Shown here: positions 18,235 through 30,607 of the stretch, in pieces | Layout of the letters: the number at the start of each line of letters is the position of its first letter | How positions within the stretch are numbered: position 1 is the first letter of the stretch | NCBI GenBank assembly: GCA_944989445.1 | Contig: CALYLW010000166.1 | Coordinates: 191,946-255,945, forward strand | Length of the DNA: 64,000 nt | Direction: 5' to 3' | DNA from: Ampullaceana balthica | Taxonomy: Eukaryota > Mollusca > Gastropoda > Lymnaeidae | The notes under the pieces: model-generated | Seen by the model: the letters and a program-made list of their open reading frames with translations, nothing else | Databases searched by the model: none | Told to the model about the DNA's origin: nothing | Program-made: the position numbers and the translations under genes

Positions 18235-18700
18235 TGTCGTCAACTTTTTCAAAACGCCAGTAAACACGTTTTCTGACTTGCTAGAGAGCTGAAATTTTCA
18301 CAGTAGGTTTGGCTTGTGGGGAGGATAAAGCTATTAAAGTTTCAGATCGATCGAATGTACCGTAATTAAATTAATGCATTTTTAGTTTATCTCTATAATA
18401 TGTAGCGGCCACCTTTGTTGACATTTTACGAATCACGCTGAGTTAAGTTCAGCTATCCGTGACGAAACATTTTAACATTTTCCCCCTCCGTTTTAAAACT
18501 AAGGGTATGTAAGGCAATCTCAGTCTGTAAATGTTTGTCGCGTTTAAGCATGATAAATACTTTTTAGTTATGTCTTATATATAAGGGATTTATAGTCAAA
18601 AATTTTGTTTTTTTCTGGGTTGTTTAATTCAATCCCTTATATTAACTTCCTTTGTTTTTACGGGGTTGTTTAATCCAATCCCTTATATTAACTTCACCGC
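18235..18700 (+). repeat. Dispersed repeat family A, plus orientation copy
   Basis: It contains cagatcgatcgaatgtacc, aattaaattaatgcattttt, agtctgtaaatgtttg and gggatttatagtcaaaaa, the reverse complements of the 8020-8505 copy. It shares the cttatattaacttc end with the tandem block at 56-58 kb. Confidence 0.8.
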
Positions 18701-18729
18701 CGTCTCTTGGGTTCGCAGGCGGTCAGTCG

Positions 18730-19440
18730 GGCGGAAAAACAAAAGTAAAAAATGACACACTTCCCGTTGTGAAAAAATATTTTTCTGCTAAGTGGATCAG
18801 CGCACATATGGAAAGGAGTTAAGAATGTGTAAGTTTATATTTATAGGAAATTTCTAATTTTGCTCACAAATTTCGTTTCTAGATGAACTTGGCTAACAGG
18901 ACATTTAACAGGACATCGTGAATGAAATTAAGTTTTACAAATCTTTTGTTATATAACGCGTAAAAGTAGAAAATAAAATGAACAAAAAAACTTTTTTAAA
19001 AAGATGAGGCCCAGCTCAGAACGTTTGTGCTAGTTGATCAAATTTTATATCTCACATTAAATCTCACAATCGATCACAATAAATATCAATAAAACTTAGA
19101 GTTCTGAGCCCCCCCCTGTGTGACTACTTAGTTTGTGACTAAAAAATTATTTTCTGCTTTTTCATGCGAGATTCTACATTCCTCACTGCAGCTGGGCAGC
19201 TTTTTAAAAACGTTTTTTTTTGTTCATGTTATTATTAGATACGTCATTCAGTTGACGGTACTGTGCTAAGATGTAGAGCTACTGATTAGATTTTTAAATA
19301 AAAAATTGTTTGTTGAATAATTAAAGTGAAACGGGTATTATTTCATCAAAACGTATCTTAGCATTTTACAGCGTAGAATAAGTTCTGTCTTCATAATCCT
19401 CGGTATGCAGTTGTCAGCATAACATCAGTTATCTCTTCTA
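18730..19440. other. Gene-free stretch
   Basis: AT-rich, no recognisable feature. Confidence 0.45.
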
Positions 19441-19442
<2 letters not shown>

Positions 19443-19516
<74 letters not shown>

Positions 19517-19598
19517 CTTCTCTCTCTTTCTCTCTTTCTCCCCACTTCTCTTTCTTTCTTTCTTTCTCTGTCTCTCTCCTCTCCTTTCTCTCTCTCCC

Positions 19599-19648
<50 letters not shown>

Positions 19649-20039
19649 CTTCTCTCTCTTTCTCTCTTTCTCCCCACTTCTCTTTCTTTCTTTCTTTCTC
19701 TGTCTCTCTCCTCTCCTTTCTCTCTCTCCCCTCCTCTCTCTTCCCCCCTCCTTTCTCTCTCTCAACTCCTTTCTCCCTCTCCCCTACGTTCTGTCTCCCC
19801 TCCTTTCTCTCTCTCTCTCTCGTCTCCTTTCTCCCTCTCTCGTCTCCTTTCTCCCTCAACCCTCCGTTCTCTCTCTCCCCTCTCCCCTCCCCCGTCGTCT
19901 CCTTTCTCTATCTCCCCTCCTTTCTTTCCCCCTCTCTCGTCTGTTTTCTCCCTCTCCCCTCCATTCTCTCTCTCCCCTCCCCCCTCCCCCTCGTCTCATT
20001 TCTCTCTCTCCCCTCCTTTCTCTATCTCTCTCTCTCGCC

Positions 20040-20101
<62 letters not shown>
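19443..20101. repeat. Pyrimidine-only (CT)n tract of about 660 bp with internal duplication
   Basis: The plus strand is almost entirely C and T for 660 bases. Pure (CT)n flanks an internal block that is repeated (19508-19610 and again 19640-19740, both with ctttctccccacttctct). The tract is able to form triplex (H-DNA). Long apparent frames here are by-products of the simple sequence. Confidence 0.97.
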
Positions 20102-20104
<3 letters not shown>

Positions 20105-20311
20105 ATTGCCTCAATCAATCTTCAAAATACGTGTATGTTGTTGTTACTGCATGTGTAAGCATTTTAACAGCAATATCTCTCTTTCATTTAAGAAATGTAA
20201 GATCACTAATGGAATTCATATCACTCACATCAAGAATTTGATAAAGTTCACCATTCTAGTTTATTCAAAATATACAGTTTAAAGTTTTCCAGTTTTAGAG
20301 TAGACTAGTAA

Positions 20312-20470
20312 TAGGGTTGCCAGGTGGCTGTCTCAACAATACCGGACACTAGTGTCGAATTTTGTCGATGGCACAATATTTCAATGTCCGGTATTGCTTC
20401 CATTTTTCCACTGGACAAATAATGATAATACCGGACAGTCCGGTACAAAACCGGACATCTGGCAACCCTA
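20312..20470. mobile_element. hAT-type MITE with TAGGGTTGCCAG termini
   Basis: The ends are TAGGGTTGCCAGGTGG and CATCTGGCAACCCTA, with a perfect 8-bp duplication actagtaa (20304-20311 and 20471-20478). The interior is full of ccggaca/tgtccgg words. Confidence 0.95.
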
Positions 20471-20577
20471 ACTAGTAATAATAAATAAGGCATTATATTC
20501 TAACATGGAAAAACAACGCAAAAACTATTAATCTATTTAAAGAAATATTTAGGTCTCTTGGGGGTGAATATAATTTT

Positions 20578-20862
20578 TAAAAATAATAAAAGATACGAGT
20601 CAATATGTAAATGTAGGTATATTGAGGAGGATGTATCTTATCAGCTATTTGTTAATTTAAGACAGCTTATTGGACTTGAACAAGAAAAAAAAACAGTTTC
20701 GTAATTTTACTATGCTAACAATTTTGAGAACTTATTGATTTGACTGTATTTACGATTCAAAACATTGTTCCACTAAAATTTAATCTAAAAATAGAACATT
20801 ACTCAATGAGTTGTGGCGTTTTCCTGTTATAGAAATGACAAGCCCTATACACTATACAACAC
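20578..20862 (+). repeat. Dispersed repeat family C, copy 1
   Basis: It aligns over about 280 bp with 34525-34800 in the same orientation (shared tgtaggtatattgag, gtaattttactatgctaa, aatctaaaaatagaacatt). There are no obvious terminal repeats. Confidence 0.8.
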
Positions 20863-21820
20863 TCGGATAGACGCAGAGGTAAAAACACCTTTTTTATTCC
20901 ATTTGCAGGAACAAACACATACAATTCTTCCTTTTTCCGGTCTCATGGCATTTGGGCGTAGAACGGATTGCCTGAACATTCAAAACTAATAACAATGCAA
21001 GAATTGCCATAAACTATCAATAAACGCTGGCCACAATAATCTTCGGTAAAGAAGAAGCGCCTGTTGTGTATAATATTTTTAAGGAATGAAACAAGACTAA
21101 CGATTGGCTCATCGGTCAATCACGGAATGAAACAAGACTAACCATTGGCTCATTAAGCAGATGTGCACGCAGGTTATACATAAACTTTGATCATAAATCG
21201 ACTCGATGGGCTGCCCCCCTAAACAATTTTTAAACGTTCATTTTTCCTACCCCCGCCAACAACCCCCCCCCCTTTCCACACACACACACACACACACACA
21301 CAAGCCCTTTGTCAGGGGCAGCAGAATGTGCGCCCCGCGCGCGAGTTGTCACGCCACGACGGAATAAATACCGCGATGCTGACATCTTTACGACAGGCGG
21401 CCAGCTAGCCGTGTCATCAATGCCGAAGTCATCTAAAGCTTATCTGTTGGTTGAAAGTTGTTGCTGGGATTACCAGACGAGGATGTTTTTTTGTTGTTTT
21501 TGTTTACGTTCTTGTCTCCTGGCGGGAGATTTACTGTGGCAATATAGTGCTGATTAAAAGGGTCGCTTGCGCTCTTGAAAATCGTAATATCAACTTTGAT
21601 GTTTCTGTCCCTTGGTTGTGTTATTTTCCCCCCTTCTCCCTGTGGAATAAGATTCTCATTACAGAGAGCGTTTTTTCAGCAATAGCAAAAGTTGGATAAA
21701 AATCTGTTGATTTGAATAACTTTGGTTTATGCCTTTACTTGGAATTGTGGGGTGGTTGTTTAGAAATCAAGAGAATGAAAAACAAAAGAGGGGGGGGGAT
21801 TTAAATGTCCTTTCCTTTGG
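20863..21820. other. Gene-free stretch with a (CA)n microsatellite
   Basis: A (CA)n run is at 21278-21302. At 21065-21150 a short direct repeat (ggaatgaaacaagactaac) occurs twice. Nothing coding is recognised. Confidence 0.6.
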
Positions 21821-21828
21821 ACTAGATT

Positions 21829-21981
21829 AAGGCTGTACCCGATTCAATTTTTTGAAATCCGACCGAAGCCAGATTTGGCCGGATTTATGAAGTAAAATCC
21901 GGCTAATGCCGGATTTGGATTTATAAAAATGGCTGGATTCTGGATTTGCCGGAGCGGAGCCGAAATCCGGTGTAAACCAAT
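21829..21981. mobile_element. Degenerate hAT-type MITE
   Basis: A perfect 8-bp duplication actagatt (21821-21828 and 21982-21989) flanks a segment rich in aatccgg/ccggatt words. Terminal inverted repeats are imperfect (AAGGCTGTACCCGATT against ATTGGTTTACACCGGATT). Confidence 0.7.
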
Positions 21982-22124
21982 ACTAGATTGTTTAAGATAT
22001 CTTTTATTCACTTTATTATTTTTCAAAACAAAAAGGTTGAGTTTTCACAATTGTTCTAATTGTATTGACAGAAACGTAAGGAAGATGTTATACAAAGGTG
22101 GGTACCACCCTAGAAGGACACAGC

Positions 22125-22262
22125 ATGTGCCAAAATGGCTGTGAAAAACAATCCATCACTATACAAAGCATGTGCCAGGATTGCTGTGAAAACAATCCAT
22201 GACTATACACAGCATGTGCAAAGGATTGCTGCATGTGAAAACAATCCATCGCTATACAAGTC
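22125..22262. repeat. Short tandem repeat of about 45 bp (3 copies)
   Basis: Units contain agcatgtgcc or agcatgtgca, then ggattgctg, gtgaaaacaatccat and ctatac. Confidence 0.85.
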
Positions 22263-22435
22263 GTCTCACGCCATTGGAATGACCGACACAACAAATATTC
22301 GACACGACGGAAACTAAAGTCATCTTCAACCCATGGATTTTTTTTAAAAAATCATTTAAATCCCAGTCTAAATCTCTTTGGACACAAGAGGACCCCGGCT
22401 ATTTTAAAAGTCGAATCTCAGCCATTTTCGACCGT

Positions 22436-22646
22436 GACTTACGGTGGACAGAATCTCATATAGAATGCCAATACCGTGACTTAAGTTGGACAGAATCTCA
22501 TATAGAATGCCAATACCGTGACTTAAGGTGGACAGAATCTCATATAGAATGCCAATACCGTGACTTAAGTTGGACAGAATCTCATATAGAATGCCAATAC
22601 CGTGACTTAAGGTGGACAGAATCTCATATAGAATGCCAATACCGCA
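22436..22646. repeat. 42-bp minisatellite (5 copies) with alternating variants
   Basis: The unit is cgtgacttaagttggaca then gaatctcatatagaatgccaatac. Copies alternate between ggtgg and gttgg, so the real period may be 84 bp. Confidence 0.92.
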
Positions 22647-22649
22647 AAA

Positions 22650-25330
22650 TACATCATCACAAATGAAAGGTAATTAAGACATCTGTGTCTATAGTCACTA
22701 TAGAGAAAACAAAAGTTGTAGAACTCCTCATTAAGCCATGAAAATATTCTGAGACTTTGACAATGTGCAATAACAACAACAACAACACACTTAAAAACAA
22801 CAACGGCAGCAACGATGTCGTCCGGCCCGTAGGAGTGTCACGGACACGGATCATTACTAAGGGCACCGAATGACCAGCTGTGACCACCACGGCATTCAGC
22901 TACGACCTACGTCCTTCGCGCACAGCATCCTCCACGAGGACAATGCGAGGACAACAAGTCCGCGAGGTAACGACGTCCAACAAAAGGACAGCTAAAAAAA
23001 GACAACTTTTGTTGTAGTGGGGATGAGGATTAACTGGTGAACTGTCGCCCACCGCCGAGACGCCATCTCACTCACTTTGGGCGGTGTACCCAATTAATCC
23101 CAAATATCAAGGTAAGGTTCCTCTTTTTTTTTATAAAATAATTTTTTTAAAAATATTATTTTCATAATGTTCAACACAATTTTTGACAAAAGACATCGCT
23201 GACTACGGATATCAAAAACCTTGAGATTTATTATGAAAATGAAAGATTATTTTACCCCACCTTCAACGGGCCTCGTCTTTTATGATTTTTTACCTGCAAT
23301 TTCCTTTCTGTAGCCTCGCGGTCACGTGCCGGAGACACATCCATAAATTGGGAGCTTCGTGTGCCACGTCACGCCACGTGACACTAGCGATTCCAGGCAC
23401 GCGCAACATTTCGCGTCAAAAAATTCCCCTCACCCCCCACACACACCCACACTTTCAAGCTCAAGCCTATACCATTGGTGTTTTCAGTAGCTTGACTAAT
23501 TCCCCCCCCCTCCCTCCCTCCCGTCTCTTATCTTTTGTCTTCTCCCAATGGCTCTGATGTGTGGTGTGCTTTTTATTTTTTTCCCGTCCTATCGGTTGGG
23601 GCTTGGGGGGGGGGTTGAAGGTGGCACCCGATGACGCGTGGTCACGGGCGTAACTCCCCCCCCACTCCCCCATCACTACCCTACCGGGTGCTGCTGTATC
23701 ATGGTTCACACGCCCTGTGCGAGCACCTCCCCCCCTCCCCCAGCCCCACACCCTCGTCAAGTCATCTTTAAAAGCGTCCTTAGCTGTGGGAAAGACATGA
23801 AAGACCCTGGCTGGAAATATTGTTATCACCTGAGACTGACGCATGCGCAATCGACGTCCACGCACCACACCCATCCCCAGCCCCTTTTCTTCCTACCACG
23901 ATGTCTTTTCAGCGTTTACCATCGGAGATGGATGATGCCGGGATGAAAATGGGTATTAATAAAGCAGGGGGAGGAAAGGAGGTAGGGCGCATCTGAGTTG
24001 ATTGGCTTACATCTAGACTCGGTCTCCAACAACGGGAATATTGGAGAGGGGGAAAAAAAGTCCCTTTGTAATCCCCACGATTTAATGGCGATCTGTAATA
24101 CGGGTTTTGTCTGGGCGTTCTGCCAGTCCTCCGCCATGGCTCACAACCGGTTCCGGTTCCTGTGGGTGCCGGCTTCCGGTGCTATCTTCGGGACGTCGGT
24201 GAATCATGGATTCAGGAGGGGCAGACAATGGCCCACCGTTGCCGGTGTAGTTAAAAAAAAGCCCCCGTCCCTTCCCCCCACGTTGCTCGTTAGACGCCCA
24301 GTTATTGAATGACGTCAATCTCAGCGCCCGGGTTATGATATTGGAAGATTCTAAAAGTGAGCGGGAGATGGAGAGAGGAAAGAAAATGTTCTAAAAAAAA
24401 TAATTTAAAAAAGCAAGCGTTTTAAGGAACGTCACCGTGTCCTTCCAGCCACTAGCTTTTATAATGACACGTGGAGATTGAACACAAAGCTTGGTTAGTT
24501 ATTGAAGAGAATGAAAGGTGGTGTCTTTTTGTTAAAGGTGGGGGGGGGGTATCTTGGGGGAGGGGGCGTAGGAAGGCGACGGCAGCACAGTTTAAAACTT
24601 CAAGAAATAAAAACTTGCAAGCGCTATTCCCTTTTCATCAATTTAAATTTAGGTATATTACTTAATAGGATTAGCTCTTCCAAAGAAAAGTTTACTTTTT
24701 TTTAAAGAAATAGAATCAAAGTCGCTTTGCAGCGAGGGATACCAAATTGGGGTGGTCCTTGTGATAAAGGACAGTGCAAATCCACAAAGCCATCCCCCCC
24801 TCCCTCGCCCAGACCACCACTTCTCCTTACAGGCGGTTATCTGGAAGCAAGCGCAGTTTTATGCACAAGACTTGTGGGGGGGTGGGGGGAGGGACTTCAA
24901 AGATGGTTCTTACCTGAAAAAGCCATTAGAGGGGATGGCCACGGAACAATGGCGCCAGGTATCGGGGACCGTTATTGAGGAGTCCCGATCGTGGGCCGGT
25001 GATTAACTTAATCAGGGTAACGCTTGATTGATAATCTTGTCATGGGCGGCATTCTTCTCTCGCCTATTTGATTCCCGATCTGGGAGACTCGCCGAGGGCC
25101 GCTCTAATTGAAAATCGATGCCGGCCGGCCATCGGACGAGCCCCGCGTAACTCGGCACGGCACTTAGCCATCAATGGGGGGGATTGACGTACTACGGGTG
25201 GGGGGGCGGACATCAGTCGATAGGGCCCCTCCCCACCCCCCCCCAAACAACCCGTAATTGGAACTTACGTGTGGGGGGGGGGACTCGGGAACACATGGTC
25301 AGGCAATAGGTCAGCCTTATCTTGTGGATC
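22650..25330. other. GC-richer, C/G-run-rich gene-free segment
   Basis: This segment is clearly less AT-rich than its surroundings. It has many CpG dinucleotides and homopolymer runs of C or G (for example 23503-23511, 23605-23615, 25197-25208, 25271-25281). Several short open frames exist on both strands but none shows a known domain. It could contain a promoter or untranslated exons. Confidence 0.4.
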
Positions 25331-25918
25331 TGTTCAAATCTTAGCACGTCCAGGTGGGTGTCCGAAATTTGAAAGAGTTTAGTTAAGCAAAATATAATAA
25401 TAAATATATAGTTTTTTTAAAACATATATTTTGTGTCCTTTTTTGGTTTATTATTATTATTTTTTTGGTTGTGCTTTCTTAAAGTAGAAACTCTCATTTT
25501 TAAAGGGTTATGTGGAAAGAGCTGCCAGTCGTCTGTTGCTATAATAGTTCTCACATTTGAATTACGACACTTTAGTCGAATTCTATCGTACGTTTGGTAT
25601 AAATGTTAGAATATTATGGAGTCCATCGATTAATCGATTAAATTTTTCCCGATTAATGGAACACATTTTTAAAAATCAGTACCAACCTTAATATATACTT
25701 AATATATATATTAATATACATAATTCCCGTTGTCTGTATGTACGGATGTAATTATTGCACCAAAAAAAGAACTCTTTTGGAATGGCCGCATAAAATTGTT
25801 CAATAGGGAAATAAATGAATAAAATAAAAATAAATGAAAGTTCTGTATTACGTTATTTTTTAATCTCATGTGTATTTATTTTGAAAACTTCCGTCATTTT
25901 TGACGGGTGATACACTAG

Positions 25919-25956
<38 letters not shown>

Positions 25957-26425
25957 CTGTATACTGTTTCAATAGAGCCAGACATCTTTGCTTCCTGATT
26001 CAGTTCTAAACAACACTGACTTATCCTCCTATATAATTAAAGTCTATAAGTTCTGTCCGGTCATCGATAGCGATTGGTCCCTCAAACAAACATGACTCCT
26101 ACAGCCAATCATATTGAACACGTTCACGCGGACGTTCAAAACGAGTTATTTTTGGTGCAGTATTTCTTCCAAGAATTTATTTTGAGTTATGCGCGTTGGG
26201 ATTTTTAGTCAAAAGCTCTGTTATTACGAGTTATTTATTTTAACTATAATGAATAGTATTTTTGACGTGATGCACATGTATGCCGGTCGAGACGGCTGTT
26301 GAAGGGGAGTTACAACATGCCACCGAACGGTGGCGGAACGTCCTTGGACAGTCTTTGTTGCTCGCTTTTAATAAGATTCAGTTCTGCACGACTCTAACTT
26401 CTATTAATTATGTGAGCTAGAAACG
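25331..26425. other. Gene-free stretch with (TG)n microsatellite
   Basis: A (TA)n/(TG)n microsatellite lies at 25918-25955. A degenerate attaatcgatta patch is at 25625-25660. No gene is recognised. Confidence 0.55.
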
Positions 26426-26429
26426 TCTT

Positions 26430-26905
26430 GACGCCGTGTTCCCTCTCAGTCTGACGATACACATTGACGTCGTGTTCCCTCTCAGTCTGACGATACACAT
26501 TGACGCCGTGTTCCCTCTCAGTCTGACGATACACATTGACGTCGTGTTCCCTCTCAGTCTGACGATACACATTGACGCCGTGTTCCCTCTCAGTCTGACG
26601 ATACACATTGACGTCGTGTTCCCTCTCAGTCTGACGATACACATTGACGCCGTGTTCCCTCTCAGTCTGACGATACACATTGACGCCGTGTTCCCTCTCA
26701 GTCTGACGCTACACATTGACGCCGTGTTCCCTCTCAGTCTGACGATACACATTGACGCCGTGTTCCCTCTCAGTCTGACGCTACACATTGACGCCGTGTT
26801 CCCTCTCAGTCTGACGATACACATTGACGCCGTGTTCCCTCTCAGTCTGACGATACACATTGACGCCGTGTTCCCTCTCAGTCTGACGATACACATTGAC
26901 GCCGA
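26430..26905. repeat. 36-bp minisatellite (13 copies)
   Basis: The unit is cgccgtgttccctctcag then tctgacgatacacattga. In the left half copies alternate cgccgtg and cgtcgtg, and in the right half they alternate gatacac and gctacac, again suggesting pairwise amplification. Confidence 0.97.
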
Positions 26906-27111
26906 TAGAACCGTTCGATACGGCGAACATCAATCTGCAGGAGGCTGAAAAGATAGCCGAGAAAGTTGCAACGAGTCATCAAATCGATTACTGGTATCGA
27001 TATGCACTCGATTGCTATCAAGTATTTTCACGACTGACATTGATGGAACGGGGCGAAGGAATCGAAAACGAACATCCCGCCCCGGGCAAGTATATGAAGG
27101 GACGAATCTGA
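26896..27111 (+). CDS. Possible coding fragment, unrecognised
   Basis: A 71-codon frame leaves the 36-bp array and continues into unique sequence. It reads NLQEAEKIAEKVATSHQIDY, then WYRYALDCYQVFSRL. The unique part has protein-like composition, but no domain is recognised and no splice sites decide its limits. It may equally be chance. Confidence 0.15.
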   Translation: MTPIEPFDTANINLQEAEKIAEKVATSHQIDYWYRYALDCYQVFSRLTLMERGEGIENEHPAPGKYMKGRI

Positions 27112-27206
27112 GACGGGACTCAGGTTTCTCCCGTCAAAGCCGCCATGTTGACACATGATGTAAGAGACTATGTCAATACACGTCATCGGTGGTTGCCGTA
27201 TGTATG

Positions 27207-28983
27207 AGAATAATGTAATGGATATATATGTGAGAATAATGTAATGGATGTATGTGAGAATAATGTCATGGATGTATATGTGAGAATAATGTCTTGGATG
27301 TATATGTGAGAATAATGTCATGGATGTATATGTGAGAATAATGTCATGGATGTATATGTGAGAATAATGTCTTGGATGTATATGTGAGAATAATGTCTTG
27401 GATGTATATGTGAGAATAATGTCATGGATGTATATGTGAGAATAATGTAATGGATGTATATATGAGAATAATGTCATGGATGTATATGTGAGAATAATGT
27501 CTTGGATGTATGTGAGAATAATGTCATGGATGTATATGTGAGAATAATGTAATGGATGTATATATGAGAATAATGTCATGGATGTATATGTGAGAATAAT
27601 GTCTTGGATGTATGTGAGAATAATGTCATGGATGTATATGTGAGAATAATGTCATGGATGTATATGTGAGAATAATGTCTTGGATGTATGTGAGAATAAT
27701 GTTATGGATGTATATGTGAGAATAATGTAATGGATGTATATATGAGAATAATGTCATGGATGTATATGTGAGAATAATGTCATGGATGTATATGTGAGAA
27801 TAATGTCTTGGATGTATATGTGAGAATAATGTCATGGATGTATATGTGAGAATAATGTCATGGATGTATATGTGACAATAATGTAATGGATGTATGTGAG
27901 AATAATGTCATGGATGTATATGTGAGAATAATGTCATGGATGTATGTGAGAATAATGTCATGGATGTATATGTGAGAATAATGTCTTGGATGTATATGTG
28001 ACAAAAATGTCATGGATGTGTGTGTGAGAATAATGTCATGGATGTATATGTGAGAATAATGTCATGGATGTATATGTGAGAATAATGTCATGGATGTATA
28101 TGTGAGAATAATGTCATGGATGTATATGTGAGAATAATGTCATGGATGTATATGTGAGAATAATGTCATGGATGTATATGTGAGAATAATGTCATGGATG
28201 TATATGTGACAATAATGTAATGGATGTATGTGAGAATAATGTCATGGATGTATATGTGAGAATAATGTCTTGGATGTATATGTGAGAATAATGTCATGGA
28301 TGTATATGAGAATAATGTCATGGATGTATATGTGACAATAATGTAATGGATGTATGTGAGAATAATGTCATGGATGTATATGTGAGAATAATGTCATGGA
28401 TGTATATGTGACAATAATGTAATGGATGTATATGTGACAATAATGTCATGGATGTATATGTGACAATAATGTCATGGATGTATATGTGAGAATAATGTCA
28501 TGGATGTATATGTGAGAATAATGTCATGGATGTATATGTGACAATAATGTAATGGATGTATGTGAGAATAATGTCATGGATGTATATGTGAGAATAATCT
28601 CATGGATGTATGTGAGAATAATGTCATGGATGTATATGTGAGAATAATGTATTGGATGTATATGTGAGAATAATGTCATGGATGTATATGTGAGAATAAT
28701 GTCTTGGATGTATATGTGAGAATAATGTCTTGGATGTATGTGAGAATAATGTCATGGATGTATATGTGAGAATAATGTCATGGATGTATATGTGAGAATA
28801 ATGTCATGGATGTATATGTGAGAATAATGTCATGGATGTATATGTGACAATAATGTCATGGATGTATATGTGAGAATAATGTCATGGATGTATATGTGAG
28901 AATAATGTCTTGGATGTATATGTGAGAATAATGTCATGGATGTATATGTGAGAATAATGTCATGGATGTATATGTGAGAATAG
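27207..28983. repeat. 24/26-bp minisatellite (about 68 copies)
   Basis: The main unit is gagaataatgtcatggatg plus tatatgt. A shorter variant lacks ta. Variants include cttgg, aatgg and gacaataatg. The array runs without interruption for about 1.8 kb. Confidence 0.97.
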
Positions 28984-29690
28984 TTTCAGGCATAATGTAT
29001 GCTATATTCATGTCATGGTTTTGTATATTGTAGTAATGTCATGGTTTTGTTGTAATGTCATGGCCAATTATGTTGTAGTAATGTCATGGTTTTGCTGTAG
29101 TAATGTCATGGTTTTGTTGTAGTATTGTCATGGCCATGTTTGTTGTAGTTATGTCATGGTTTTATTGTAGTAATGTCATGGTTTTGTTGTAGTAATGTCA
29201 TGGCCATGTATGTTGTAGTAATGTCATGGTTTTGTTGTAATGTCATGGCAATGTATGCTGTAGTAATGTCATGGTTTTGTTGTAGTAATGTCATGGCCAT
29301 GTATGTTGTAGTAATGTCATGGCTTTGTAGTTATATCTTGGCCATGTATGCTGTGGTAATGTCATCGTTTTGTTGTAGTAATGTCATGGTTTTGTTTTAA
29401 TGTCATGGCCGTGTATGCTGCAGTAATGTCATGGTTTTGTTGTAGTAATGTCATGGTTTAGTTGTTATGTCATGGCCACGTATGCTGTCGTAATGTCATG
29501 GTTTTGTTGTAGTAATGTCATGGTTTTGTTGTAGTAATGTCATGGTTTTGTTGTAGTAATGTCATGGTTTTGTAGTTATGTCATGGCCGTGTATCCTGCA
29601 GTAATGTCATGGTTTTGTTGTAGTAATGTCATGGTTTTATTGTAGTAATGTCATGACCTTGTATTTTGCAGTAATGTCATGGATGTGTAT
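28984..29690. repeat. 22-bp minisatellite related to the preceding array
   Basis: The unit gtagtaatgtcatggttttg plus tt is mixed with longer units containing ggccatgtatg. It shares taatgtcatgg with the array to its left, so the two arrays probably have a common origin. Confidence 0.92.
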
Positions 29691-29694
29691 ATAT

Positions 29695-30600
29695 GAGCAA
29701 TGAATCATAGGACCGTTGTGAGAACAATAGCCAATATTGTGTTCTTGTTGTTGTTTTTTTATTTGACTTTTAGTTCCACTGTTAATAAAGGAAATGTCCA
29801 CTTTTTTAATGGGATCTTTAGTGGGGTGGGGTGGGGTGTCGTATTCACACTATTTGATTATTTGTTCAAACCATCCAGCTCCTGGGATTATAGCATGGGA
29901 GGAGAGAAAAATGATTGGATTCAAAAAGAGCTTTGGAGAGAAAAAACAACAACAACCTTCTGTAATCCATACTTGTCTTAACAGCGTTTACCAATCGCGC
30001 AGCCAAAGGACTTGTCGGCCATTTTTGTTCAAAGAATTAATTGATCTTTTGTCTTCTCCACCCAAACGGCTTGTCCGGCAGCATTCTGCGGCACGGCAAA
30101 CCATTTTTGGGGGAGTGGGGGAATAAAAAAATATATTGCATCGGCCAAAGCTGCGTTTTCAGATCTCTTTTTCCGCTCCACCGATGGCTAAAACGAGGCT
30201 GGATGACACTACAGGAAGTCGTCATCAATTCAATGGCGGACAAACACGGACACCGTTTTATCACGACAAGAAACCGCCGACTTCACGCTCGTAAATTCGA
30301 TGTTGCAGAAGATAATGATTGTCTGTGCGCTGTCCCAGGTTTATTGGCGGCTTGCGGCGTTAAAGTGCTGGTGATTTAAATGATCGCTATTGTGAGATTG
30401 GCATCGCTCTGTTCTATTCTTTCATTTATCTTTCTATCGCGTGGCTTCAAACTGGTTAAGGTCAGAACGTTTGTTAAGACGGACATTGGCTTATTGTTTA
30501 TCTGGAGACAGCGTTTTGGTTTTTAAATAAAGGGAGCTTCTCATCAGAACAAAAAGCTTTTTTGTTTGGTAGAGACCATATCATTTTAATAGTTCACTTA
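29695..30600. other. Gene-free stretch
   Basis: There are several overlapping short frames on both strands, none with recognisable domains. Confidence 0.45.
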
Positions 30601-30607
30601 CGCAATA

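Noticed and set aside
19391..20105. Arg/Glu-rich and Leu/Ser-rich frames over the CT tract
   Set aside because: They are the direct translation of (CT)n simple sequence in different frames.
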